From: Pontixanthobacter sp. CEM42 | GTDB taxonomy: Bacteria; Pseudomonadota; Alphaproteobacteria; Sphingomonadales; Sphingomonadaceae | DNA length: 64,000 bases | Reading direction: 5' to 3' | Assembly: GCF_017812015.1 (NCBI RefSeq) | Contig: NZ_JADQTN010000001.1 | Span: 2,024,501 to 2,088,500 of the forward strand | Part shown: positions 1 through 7,983 of the stretch, in pieces | How the letters are laid out: each line of letters opens with the position of its first letter | Numbering within the stretch: position 1 is the first letter of the stretch | Translations under genes and position numbers: made by a program | Notes under the pieces: model-generated | The model's database searches: none | What the model was told of the DNA's origin: nothing | The model's input: only the letters and a program-made list of their open reading frames with translations

Positions 1-168
1 GGCTTTGCGACTGCCTTGATGCTGAAAGATTTGCGGCTTGCCATGGAAGCGGCAGACAATTCGGACAGCGCAGTTCCGCTGAGTTCGCGCGCGGCATCAC
101 TGTACGAAGATTATGATGCAGCGGGAAATGGCGGCCTGGATTTCTCTTCGATCATCAAGACGTATTAA
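1..168 (+). CDS. mmsB: 3-hydroxyisobutyrate dehydrogenase, C-terminal end (partial)
   Basis: Frame 1 is open from the first base to a TAA at 166-168 and encodes the last 55 residues of a protein whose start lies outside the window. The stretch beginning GFATALMLKDLRLA and the ending DFSSIIKTY match the C-terminal helical domain of 3-hydroxyisobutyrate dehydrogenase, the NAD-dependent enzyme of valine degradation that oxidises 3-hydroxyisobutyrate to methylmalonate semialdehyde. The lysine in MLKD corresponds to the catalytic-lysine region of the beta-hydroxyacid dehydrogenase family. The 3' end overlaps the convergent gene at 155-889 by 14 bases. The call rests on the C-terminus alone, so another member of the same dehydrogenase family is possible. 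Confidence 0.7.
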   Translation, partial: GFATALMLKDLRLAMEAADNSDSAVPLSSRAASLYEDYDAAGNGGLDFSSIIKTY

Positions 169-889
169 TAGTCGCAATAATCTGATCGAGCCACTCGCGC
201 GGTGCCTTGCGCCGTCCGATGTCGGCGACAAATTCCTGCCCGCGCGCGACGCTGCGCAGCCTGCCGCCGCGCAGCCAGCGGTCCGCTCGGTCGTGGTAGG
301 ACAGTCCGCCCTGCTTCAGCCATTCCGGGCGATTCCATAGGCTTGGCGGGCCACCTGAAACGGTCAGGCGCAAGGCCGGATCATCGGTCGCCGCGGTGGC
401 ACCGCTGCCGACATAGATAACATCATTCTTGCTATGCATACCCAGCGCGTGCGGGTGGCCCATTTCGGCGAGCTCTGCTCGGCGATTGTCCTCGCAGATA
501 CTCAGATCAACGATTTCCTCGATCATTTGATAGCCGAATATCCGGTGATGCGGCTCGCCTGTTTCTTCCTCACGGAACAGCCCGAAGAACACGAATACAT
601 CCCCGAAACCAACGCCCTGGTTACACAAATGCGTTTGCGCAGCGGCATGCTGGCCGAACAGACACATCCCATCTTCGCGAAACATTGGATCGTGGTGGCA
701 GAAGTCTTTAGCGCGCCATTTTTTGCGACTGGCGATGCTTGCCAGCTCGCCCAATCCAAGGTCGCCATAGGTAGCAGTCGAATGTCCAGCGCTCGGGATC
801 GGCAGGCTGATCGGGCGGCCATCGACAATTGGGGATGCTCCGCCACCCGCCGCGCTATCAAAGCCTTTGCGGCTGAAGATGATCTTCAT
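155..889 (-). CDS. Nmad3-type putative nucleotide-modification-associated protein
   Basis: The 244-residue product opens with MKIIFSRKGFDSAAGG followed by SPIVDGRPISLPIP. I recognise this as the start of the Nmad3 (nucleotide modification associated domain 3) family. Other conserved-looking segments are GQHAAAQTHLCNQGVGFGD (about residues 78-96), FVFFGLFRE, the HPHALG segment near residue 145 and the C-terminal GREF-like core. The family was defined by comparative genomics around DNA-base hypermodification systems; no enzymatic activity is established for this protein. It starts 9 bases after the stop of the TPR gene (899-1855), so the two are probably cotranscribed. No restriction, methylase or phage gene lies nearby, which makes a classical base-modification role here uncertain. 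Confidence 0.68.
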   Translation of the reverse strand: MKIIFSRKGFDSAAGGGASPIVDGRPISLPIPSAGHSTATYGDLGLGELASIASRKKWRAKDFCHHDPMFREDGMCLFGQHAAAQTHLCNQGVGFGDVFVFFGLFREEETGEPHHRIFGYQMIEEIVDLSICEDNRRAELAEMGHPHALGMHSKNDVIYVGSGATAATDDPALRLTVSGGPPSLWNRPEWLKQGGLSYHDRADRWLRGGRLRSVARGQEFVADIGRRKAPREWLDQIIATINTS

Positions 890-898
890 AATGGAGCG

Positions 899-1855
899 CT
901 ATTCGATACCAAGCGCCGCTGCTTCCTTGCGCAGCCGGTCGGCATCACCGGGATTGCCGGCAATCGCATCTTTGAGTGCTTGGCTGGCTTTGTCGGGCTC
1001 GCCCAAAGTCATCCGGCTGCGCATCAGCATTACCCATCCATCCGGATTGGCCGGATTATCGCGCAGCTTCGCATCGAGGCTTTCGACCATGCTCACCGCC
1101 ATGTCGCGCTGCTCCCCTGGAGCAATCGCACCAGCAGCGGCAATCTGCTCCCTGCTCGGACCGGGAATCGCATTGCCCGCCGTTAGTGCCTGTGCAGGAG
1201 GAGCGGCTGGACGCTGCGTATTCGCCGCTGCAATGCGAGCATCGACCTCAATATTGTTGATTTTACCGACTTGTTCAATTGTCTGGCGGAGGTTGTTCTC
1301 CCATGGGGCACCGGGCGGTGTATCTTCGAGCAGCGCCAGCCAATCGGCAATCGCGCCCTCGTGATCCTTCGCCAGATCCTTCTTCACCGCTAGGAAGTAA
1401 CGTGCCCGCGCGTCGGTTGGATCAAGTTCCAGTGCTTTCTCAAATGCACTCACCGCATTGGTTGGCATCTCCACCGAGTCGCTGGCCATCAACCGCGCCT
1501 CACCCAGCGATGACCATAAGACGGCATTGCCCCGGTCGCCTTCGATGGCTTGGCGATAGGCGCGCGCAGCCTCTCCATATTGCTCGGTCTGATAATAGGC
1601 GAAACCCAGTTCCTGCCATGGCCCTGGATTCAGCGGATCAGCCTCGGCAGCGGTTTTCAACGCCTCGATCGTCGGCGGTAATTCGGCCTCCGCAACCACC
1701 GGCGCGGCTTCGTTCGTACCATCAGTAACCGCTCGATAGATTACGGCCCCTCCTGCCAACACAAGCGCTGCGATCAAGACAGCAATGCTCGTCCGCGACA
1801 TGCCCCGCCCGCTGTTTGTTTTGATCGATGTATCGGAATCGGTTTTGTCTGCCAT
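899..1855 (-). CDS. Membrane-anchored TPR protein, CcmI/CycH-like
   Basis: The 318-residue product has a charged cytoplasmic N-terminus, one transmembrane helix at about residues 24-43 and a long periplasmic part. That part holds tetratricopeptide-like repeats at about residues 70-190 (for example WQELGFAYYQTEQYGEAARAYRQ) and another pair near the C-terminus (GWVMLMRSRMTLGEPDKA). TPR proteins of this form resemble the CcmI/NrfG-type factors that present apocytochrome c for haem attachment. Because the neighbouring genes encode 25 c-haem motifs, a dedicated maturation or assembly role is an attractive inference. It is divergent from the oxidoreductase gene at 1983 and leads the gene at 155-889. 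It lacks the second N-terminal TM helix of full CcmI, so a generic TPR scaffold is the alternative. Confidence 0.7.
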   Translation of the reverse strand: MADKTDSDTSIKTNSGRGMSRTSIAVLIAALVLAGGAVIYRAVTDGTNEAAPVVAEAELPPTIEALKTAAEADPLNPGPWQELGFAYYQTEQYGEAARAYRQAIEGDRGNAVLWSSLGEARLMASDSVEMPTNAVSAFEKALELDPTDARARYFLAVKKDLAKDHEGAIADWLALLEDTPPGAPWENNLRQTIEQVGKINNIEVDARIAAANTQRPAAPPAQALTAGNAIPGPSREQIAAAGAIAPGEQRDMAVSMVESLDAKLRDNPANPDGWVMLMRSRMTLGEPDKASQALKDAIAGNPGDADRLRKEAAALGIE

Positions 1856-1982
1856 GACGGATGGCTAGCAGCGCTGAAATTCGTCGGCAATTGATACTGC
1901 CAATTCATACTGGTGATTTGTCGTGATTTGCCTATTATCAACCGAGGACGATGATAGGGTCGCACCATCATCGGGGGGATGG

Positions 1983-4436
1983 ATGTCGGAGCACTACCGC
2001 GTAGCGATTGTCGGGTCGGGGCCAGCGGGCCTCTCGGCTGCTGCGCATGCGGCAGAGCTGGGCATGCCGCATATCCTGATCGAAAAGACCGATCACCTCT
2101 CTGACACGATTTTCAAATACCAGAAGGGCAAGCATGTCATGGCGACGCCCAGCAATCTGGTGCTGCGCAGCGATATCGATTTCGACGCCGGCAAGCGTGA
2201 GTTCATTCTCGACACGTGGGACACCCAAATTGAGGAGCACAAAGTCAATGTGCGGCTGAATTCGGAAGTCACCGCGATAACTGGTGAAACCGGCAACTTC
2301 AAAATCGAGTTGAAAGGCGGCGACACCATACAGGCCGAAGCAGTGGTTATGGCCATTGGCACGCAGGGCAATCCGAACAAGCTTCGTTGTCCCGGCTCTG
2401 ACTTGCCACTGATCCAATATCAGCTGGACGATCCGGGCGAGTATTTTGACGAGCACATAACGGTGGTCGGTTCGGGCGATGCAGGAATTGAGAACGCATT
2501 GGGTCTCGCGGCTGACCCGGCGCAGCGTAATGTTGTCTCAATCCTCAACCGACGCGCAGAATTTGCCCGTGCCAAGCCCGCTAACGTGGCGCTGCTGGAA
2601 GAGGCAGAGCGCGAAGGGCGCATTTCTGTCCGGCGCGAAACCAATCCCAGCGAAGTGCGCGACGCTGAGTTGGTATTGGAAACGCGCGATGGCGCCGAAA
2701 CTATTCCCTGCGACCGGATTATCGCACGGACTGGTTCCCAGCCTCCGCGTGGTTTCGTCGAAGGCTGCGGGATTGAGTTCACGAGCGAGGAACGCAGCGC
2801 CTTTCCCAAGCTGACGCCTAGCTTTGAAACAACCAAATCAGGCATTCATGTCATCGGCGCATTGGCCGGCTATCCGCTGATCAAGCACTGCATGAACCAA
2901 GGCTATGATGTGATCGAGTTCCTTAATGGGAACCACGATCTGAAGCCTGCGGACGAGCCGATCCTTGCAGAAAAATTCGCCGCCCTGCCTGGCAATCGCA
3001 GCGTCGACGAATGGCTCGAAATTTTCCGCAACAATATCGTCATCCTGAACGAATTGTCGCCGCTGCAAATGCGCGAATTGATGCTCGATAGTGATGTCGC
3101 GGCGTTCGATAGCCACGACATGATTTTCGTGCGCAATGACCCGGGATCGTCGATGTTCTGCATCGCCGAAGGATCGGTACTGGTCGAGGTCAATCCGGAT
3201 GACAGTTCGATTACAGTCCCCATCGAACAAGGCTCTATCTTCGGCGAAGTTGGCCTGATTTCTGGCCGTCGCCGCGGCTCGACGATCCGCGCTGCCGAAC
3301 CGGCAGTTACGCTGGAACTCTCCCGTACCGCCGCACTCAAACTTATTGCAACCGTCCCCAGCGCTGGCCGCGCGGTCAACCGCATCACGATTGAACGACA
3401 ATTGCTGCAAATGTTTGGCTCGGGCCTGACGAAGGAAGACGTCGCTGAGCTGGTTGAAGCCGCCGAAGTTGTCGAAATCCGCGCGGGCCAGAATGTCGTG
3501 GAAGAAGGCGGCGATGACAAAGACATCTTCGTCATCCAGCAAGGCTCAATGATCGTCGAGAAGAACCTCGGCGGCAAACCTATCTTCCTCTCCTATCTCC
3601 CGGCAGGCTCCTATTTCGGCGAAATGGCTGTGATCGACGGCAGCAAGCGTACCGCCACCGTCAAAGCCGCGATCAAATCCGAAGTCGTGAAGTTCCCGGG
3701 CGACGCATTCCTCAGACTGATGGAAAAGAACCCGGCGCTGCGCGAGCGAGCTCTGAACGACATGGCATCGCGACGGCAGGTCAATTCCTTCGTGGAAGAG
3801 CGCAAAGAGAGCTTCAGCGGCGCGGTCGACATGTATTCGGAAACCGCCAAATTCCTGATCGACAACGGGATCGGCGAAGCCACCGATGTGTTGCTGATCG
3901 ACGAAACGCTTTGTGTCGGCTGCGACAATTGCGAGAAAGCCTGCGCCGACAGCCATGAAGGCCTGAGCCGCCTCGACCGCGAGGCAGGCCGGACCTATGC
4001 ACATCTTCACGTTCCGACATCCTGCCGCCATTGCGAACACCCGCATTGCATGGCCGATTGCCCACCTAACGCAATTAAACGTGGCCCCGATGGCGAAGTG
4101 TTCATCGATGAAACCTGCATCGGCTGCGGCAATTGTCAGCGCAATTGTCCCTATGGCGTGATCCGGATGGATCCCAAACCGCCTAAGAAACCGTCGCTGC
4201 TGTCGTGGCTGCTATTCGGCGCAGGCCCCGGCCCCGGCGAAGCAAGCTATAGCTGGCGCAAAAAAACCGCGGAGAAGAAAGGACTTGAGCAGGCTAAGCA
4301 AGCGATCAAATGCGATATGTGCGCCGGAATTGATGGCGGTCCAGCATGTGTGCGTGCTTGCCCGACTGGTGCCGCAATCCGCGTGGCACCCGAGAAGTTC
4401 CTGACCTTCACCAAGCTGGTGGAGGATGTCGACTGA
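1983..4436 (+). CDS. FAD/NAD(P) oxidoreductase - two cNMP-binding domains - four [4Fe-4S] motif fusion
   Basis: The 817-residue cytoplasmic protein has three parts. Residues 1-330 form a pyridine nucleotide-disulfide-oxidoreductase-like module with two dinucleotide-binding loops (VGSGPAGLSAAAHA near residue 10 and VVGSGDAGIENA near 160). Residues about 365-620 hold two cyclic-nucleotide-binding domains. Each has a phosphate-binding cassette with the FGE motif (FGEVGL near 420, FGEMAV near 546) followed by an arginine. From about residue 644 come 16 cysteines in four clusters: CVGCDNCEKAC, CRHCEHPHCMADC, CIGCGNCQRNC and a CDMC...CVRAC pair. This matches the four-cluster ferredoxin subunits of membrane oxidoreductases. 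I infer NAD(P)H oxidation passing electrons to Fe-S centres under cyclic-nucleotide control. The start at 1983 follows a strong GGGGGGA ribosome site; an in-frame upstream extension lacks one. The stop overlaps the next start by one base. Confidence 0.88.
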   Translation: MSEHYRVAIVGSGPAGLSAAAHAAELGMPHILIEKTDHLSDTIFKYQKGKHVMATPSNLVLRSDIDFDAGKREFILDTWDTQIEEHKVNVRLNSEVTAITGETGNFKIELKGGDTIQAEAVVMAIGTQGNPNKLRCPGSDLPLIQYQLDDPGEYFDEHITVVGSGDAGIENALGLAADPAQRNVVSILNRRAEFARAKPANVALLEEAEREGRISVRRETNPSEVRDAELVLETRDGAETIPCDRIIARTGSQPPRGFVEGCGIEFTSEERSAFPKLTPSFETTKSGIHVIGALAGYPLIKHCMNQGYDVIEFLNGNHDLKPADEPILAEKFAALPGNRSVDEWLEIFRNNIVILNELSPLQMRELMLDSDVAAFDSHDMIFVRNDPGSSMFCIAEGSVLVEVNPDDSSITVPIEQGSIFGEVGLISGRRRGSTIRAAEPAVTLELSRTAALKLIATVPSAGRAVNRITIERQLLQMFGSGLTKEDVAELVEAAEVVEIRAGQNVVEEGGDDKDIFVIQQGSMIVEKNLGGKPIFLSYLPAGSYFGEMAVIDGSKRTATVKAAIKSEVVKFPGDAFLRLMEKNPALRERALNDMASRRQVNSFVEERKESFSGAVDMYSETAKFLIDNGIGEATDVLLIDETLCVGCDNCEKACADSHEGLSRLDREAGRTYAHLHVPTSCRHCEHPHCMADCPPNAIKRGPDGEVFIDETCIGCGNCQRNCPYGVIRMDPKPPKKPSLLSWLLFGAGPGPGEASYSWRKKTAEKKGLEQAKQAIKCDMCAGIDGGPACVRACPTGAAIRVAPEKFLTFTKLVEDVD

Positions 4437-5314
4437 TGGCCTCCTCAGCAAAAAATTCAGGCAGTGCCAACTTTGAACGCGCCGAGAAGCGCCGCGATAC
4501 CGATCATGAGAGTTTCCTCAGTCACAAGCGGATGCGCTGGCTGAAAGTGTCGGTCGCATTGTGTCTGATCGTTATCGTGTCCTACTTCCTCGTCGATGTA
4601 GAGCCGCGCCACAATGGCGGTACTTGGTACGGTTATACGCTCGGAACAATTGGGGCTCTCCTGATTGTCTGGCTCTCCCTGCTCGGCATCCGCAAACGCA
4701 ATATGAGCCCCGGCCGGTGGAGCCTGAAAGCGTGGACCAGCGCGCATGTCTATCTTGGCCTTGCGCTGATTGTGATCGGGACGATGCACACCGGCTTCCA
4801 GCTTGGCTGGAATGTCCACACGCTCGCTTGGGCGCTGATGATGCTGGTGGTTATATCGGGCATTTACGGCATTTCAGCCTATGCCACGCTACCCCGCTCA
4901 CTCAGCAATAACGCGCGCGAGATGACCCGTGGGCAGATGGTGGAAGCGCTTGCCGCGATTGATCGCCAACTCGAAACCGCCGCCCAACCACTCGATCGGG
5001 GAGAGGCGGACGCAGTGATTGCCGCGTTGGGTCAGGACGTTTTCAAAGCCGGTTTCTTGGCACGCCTCACTGGCACCTATCCGCGCTGCGCAACTGCGCG
5101 CGCGCAAAATTCTTTCCCTGCCGGCTCGATCAACAAGGCAGAGGAGAAAGTCTCTGCGTTGCTCGGTCGCCGCAAGGCTCAACTTGGCCAAATCCGCCGC
5201 CACATGCGCTACCGTGCGCTGCTCGAAGTGTGGCTGTTCATCCATGTTCCCGCAACCATTGCGCTGATCGCGGCCCTCGCCGCGCATATCATCAGCGTGT
5301 TCTATTATTGGTGA
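4436..5314 (+). CDS. Predicted di-heme b-type cytochrome membrane protein
   Basis: The 292-residue protein has about five transmembrane helices (near residues 36-54, 64-83, 101-121, 128-148 and 266-290) and a soluble loop of about 110 residues before the last. Two helices each carry a histidine pair spaced exactly 14 residues apart: H104/H118 (in AHVYLGLALIVIGTMH) and H270/H284 (in HVPATIALIAALAAH). That spacing is the signature of two b haems stacked across a membrane between paired helices, as in cytochrome b. I infer that it takes electrons from the Fe-S protein encoded immediately upstream (TGATG overlap) and hands them to the decaheme cytochrome encoded 10 bases downstream. I could not assign it to a named family. 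Confidence 0.72.
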   Translation: MASSAKNSGSANFERAEKRRDTDHESFLSHKRMRWLKVSVALCLIVIVSYFLVDVEPRHNGGTWYGYTLGTIGALLIVWLSLLGIRKRNMSPGRWSLKAWTSAHVYLGLALIVIGTMHTGFQLGWNVHTLAWALMMLVVISGIYGISAYATLPRSLSNNAREMTRGQMVEALAAIDRQLETAAQPLDRGEADAVIAALGQDVFKAGFLARLTGTYPRCATARAQNSFPAGSINKAEEKVSALLGRRKAQLGQIRRHMRYRALLEVWLFIHVPATIALIAALAAHIISVFYYW

Positions 5315-5324
5315 GGGGCGGCAC

Positions 5325-7088
5325 ATGACTTTCCTTATCCGCACCATCGATTTCACCGCCAGCGGACGCGAAATTGTCCGCGACCGCGAAGTCGAGCAGA
5401 GCAGCCTGACTATCGGGCGTGCTTCCGAAAGCGATATCCATCTGCCGGACCTCGCGGTCGAACAGCAACATGCCACTCTGACCAGCAATGATGATGGCAC
5501 TATACTTGCTGAGGCGGTCGGCACGCTTGGTTTTACGCATGATGGCAAGACCACCACCTCCACCAGCTTCGATCCGGCCAAGGGCGCGGAACTTGGTTTC
5601 GGCGGTTACCGACTGGCCTTCTCACGCGATCCTGACGCGCCTGCGTCCATTACGATCAGCAAGACGGCAGAGCATGGCGAGGACGTTGACGACGTCAAGG
5701 GCTTCGCGCTTGGATCTGCCCTGCCCAGCAAGCGTGTGATGGCGTGGATCGGGCTTGGCGTCATCTTATTCGCCTTCCTTATCGTGCCGATTTACACGCA
5801 TCTGAACCGTGATCCCGCAGAACCCGACTATGACCGCACCGGCCACACTATGATGGATGCGAGTTGGAGCACTGGCGCGCTCAGCCTGGCCCATCACGGG
5901 CTGGAGGACAATTGTGAGGCATGCCACGTCAAACCATTTGAATCGGTTCGCGACGAGACCTGCCTGACTTGCCACGAAGCGATTGGTGACCATGCCGAAA
6001 TTGACCGGCAACTGACCGGACGCGGGCCAATGTCAGCGGGCGACGAGTTCCAGTGGAAAGTCGCTGGCATGTTCGGCAAAGAAGGCCCCGGCTCTTGCAC
6101 CACTTGCCATACCGAGCATGAAGGCGCGGGCCGGATGGAGCCGACCGCCCAGCAATTTTGCAGCGAGTGCCATGACGGAATGGATGAGCGTCTAACCGAC
6201 ACCAAGCTGGAAAACGCGGCAGACTTTGGCGACGCACACCCGCAATTCAAAGCGATCTACCATCCGCAATTGGGTAGCGAAGAGACCGCGCGGATATCGC
6301 TGGCAGATAAACCGCAAGAACAGCACGGCCTGAAATTCCCGCACGACATGCACATGGACAAAAGCGGCGGCGTTGCGCGGATGGCGCGCAATATCGGTGC
6401 CAAGCAAGGCTATGGCAATTCGCTCGTCTGTGCAGATTGCCACACACCGACATCGGACAAAGAAGGCTTCCTGCCGGTGAATATGGAGGAGGATTGCGAG
6501 AGCTGTCACAGCCTCGTCTATGACCGCGTTGGCACAACTTTCCGCTCGTTGCGGCATGGTGATGTCGACCAGATGCGCGCCGATCTGCGTGCGATGGACC
6601 GCGCCCCGCGCCGCTCTGCTGCTCCTGTCGGCCGCAAGCGCCCCGGCGAATATGCGCGCGGCGGGCTTTACTATCAGAACTTCGGCCGTCCTGCGCGATC
6701 CTATATCGCGATCAATCGCGCACTCGCCAGCGATGGCGTGTGCGGCGAATGCCACATCCCGACGACCAATAATGGCAAAGCCGATGTCGTGCCTGTGCAT
6801 CTGCGCGACAATTACCTGCTCAATGGCTGGTTCGACCACAAGGAACACGAACAGGAAAAATGCAGCACCTGCCATAAGGCAGAGACATCGAAGACATCCG
6901 AAGACTTGCTGCTGCCCGGCATCGCAATTTGCCGCGATTGCCACCTTGGGCAAGACGCGAAGGAAGCGGAGGTGCCATCGAGCTGCGCGATGTGCCACTC
7001 TTACCACCCGAAAGGCGCTACCTTGCCGGGCGAGGAGAAATCGCCCACAAAAGACACAGTCGCGCTGATGAGCCGGAAACCGGAGTAG
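5325..7088 (+). CDS. FHA domain - transmembrane helix - decaheme cytochrome c
   Basis: The 587-residue protein begins with a forkhead-associated domain (about residues 1-105; LTIGRASESDIHLPD followed by QQHATL). This part should be cytoplasmic. One transmembrane helix follows at about residues 137-158, then a periplasmic region from residue 197 with ten CXXCH c-haem motifs: CEACH, CLTCH, CTTCH, CSECH, CADCH, CESCH, CGECH, CSTCH, CRDCH and CAMCH. FHA domains bind phosphothreonine, so the protein could sense or be recruited by phosphorylated partners while carrying electrons outside the membrane. The usual Ser of the FHA SxxH motif is not seen (EQQH). GAGGGGCGG precedes the ATG. It lies between the b-type cytochrome and a phosphodiesterase gene and is presumably in their operon. 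Confidence 0.88.
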   Translation: MTFLIRTIDFTASGREIVRDREVEQSSLTIGRASESDIHLPDLAVEQQHATLTSNDDGTILAEAVGTLGFTHDGKTTTSTSFDPAKGAELGFGGYRLAFSRDPDAPASITISKTAEHGEDVDDVKGFALGSALPSKRVMAWIGLGVILFAFLIVPIYTHLNRDPAEPDYDRTGHTMMDASWSTGALSLAHHGLEDNCEACHVKPFESVRDETCLTCHEAIGDHAEIDRQLTGRGPMSAGDEFQWKVAGMFGKEGPGSCTTCHTEHEGAGRMEPTAQQFCSECHDGMDERLTDTKLENAADFGDAHPQFKAIYHPQLGSEETARISLADKPQEQHGLKFPHDMHMDKSGGVARMARNIGAKQGYGNSLVCADCHTPTSDKEGFLPVNMEEDCESCHSLVYDRVGTTFRSLRHGDVDQMRADLRAMDRAPRRSAAPVGRKRPGEYARGGLYYQNFGRPARSYIAINRALASDGVCGECHIPTTNNGKADVVPVHLRDNYLLNGWFDHKEHEQEKCSTCHKAETSKTSEDLLLPGIAICRDCHLGQDAKEAEVPSSCAMCHSYHPKGATLPGEEKSPTKDTVALMSRKPE

Positions 7089-7106
7089 CGTGATGGAAGG
7101 GATCAC

Positions 7107-7958
7107 ATGCTGATTGCGCAGATGACCGATATCCATATCGGCTTCGACCCGGCAGCAAAGCCGGAGGAGCTGAACCGGATTCGCTTCCGCATGACCCTCG
7201 ACCGGCTGCTAAACGGCCCCAATCAGGCGGATATGTTGGTGCTGACCGGAGATCTTACCGATCACGGTGACAAGGATAGTTTTGAGAAGACCGCTGAGTT
7301 ACTCGAGGCCTGCCCGATGCCGATCTATTCCATCGTTGGCAATCACGATACGCGCGAGGGACTGCTGCACGCTTTCCCCGACACGCCGGTCGATGCGGAT
7401 GGCTTCATTCAATACGCGGTCGAGCAAGACGGCCTGCGCATCCTGTTTCTCGACTCATTGGAAGAGGGCCGCCACGGCGGCGCATTCTGCGAAAAACGCG
7501 CGGCATGGTTAAGTGCAGAGCTTAACGCTCATCCCGAAACGCCGACGCTGATCTTTATGCATCACCCGCCGGTTGTCTCGGGTATTGGCTGGATGGACCC
7601 TGGCGCGGATGAGCCATGGATGCTCCGCTTTGCCGAAGCTATCCGAGGCCATGACCAAGTTCGCGCGATCCATTGCGGACACCTGCACCGCCAGATCAAC
7701 GCTACCGTCGAAGGCAAATTGCTGAGCGTCACCCCATCAGTCGCACCGCTGGTGGCCATGGACCTGCGTCCAATCGATCCCGAAACGCCCGACAATCGCG
7801 ATCTTATTACGACAGAATCTCCGACTTACGCCCTCCACCGCTGGGACAATGGCGAGCTCGTCACTCACTACGAACGTGTGTGGGACTGGCAGGTGCTGGC
7901 GAAGTATGACGCCAATCTTCAGGGTATGATCAAAGAGATGTTTGCCGAGCGGGAGTGA
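7107..7958 (+). CDS. Calcineurin-like phosphodiesterase, CpdA/class III cNMP PDE type
   Basis: The 283-residue protein has the complete metallophosphoesterase signature in order: MTDIH, LTGDLTDHG, GNHD, FMHHPP and CGHLH, which supply the ligands of a binuclear metal centre. The length and the H-G-G-x-F loop after LDSLEEG are those of the class III cyclic nucleotide phosphodiesterase (CpdA) and GpdQ group. The neighbours include a CNB-domain oxidoreductase and a CHASE2 cyclase, so hydrolysis of cAMP or cGMP is the most economical role. A phosphodiester-lipid activity as in GpdQ cannot be excluded. It has no signal peptide, so it should act in the cytoplasm, where the CNB domains are. It starts 18 bases after the decaheme gene. 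Confidence 0.82.
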   Translation: MLIAQMTDIHIGFDPAAKPEELNRIRFRMTLDRLLNGPNQADMLVLTGDLTDHGDKDSFEKTAELLEACPMPIYSIVGNHDTREGLLHAFPDTPVDADGFIQYAVEQDGLRILFLDSLEEGRHGGAFCEKRAAWLSAELNAHPETPTLIFMHHPPVVSGIGWMDPGADEPWMLRFAEAIRGHDQVRAIHCGHLHRQINATVEGKLLSVTPSVAPLVAMDLRPIDPETPDNRDLITTESPTYALHRWDNGELVTHYERVWDWQVLAKYDANLQGMIKEMFAERE

Positions 7959-7983
7959 GGCCAAGCACTGTACAGGAGGGCAT

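Noticed and set aside
6192-7136. A 314-codon minus-strand frame
   Set aside because: It is antisense to the FHA-decaheme gene and has no family resemblance.
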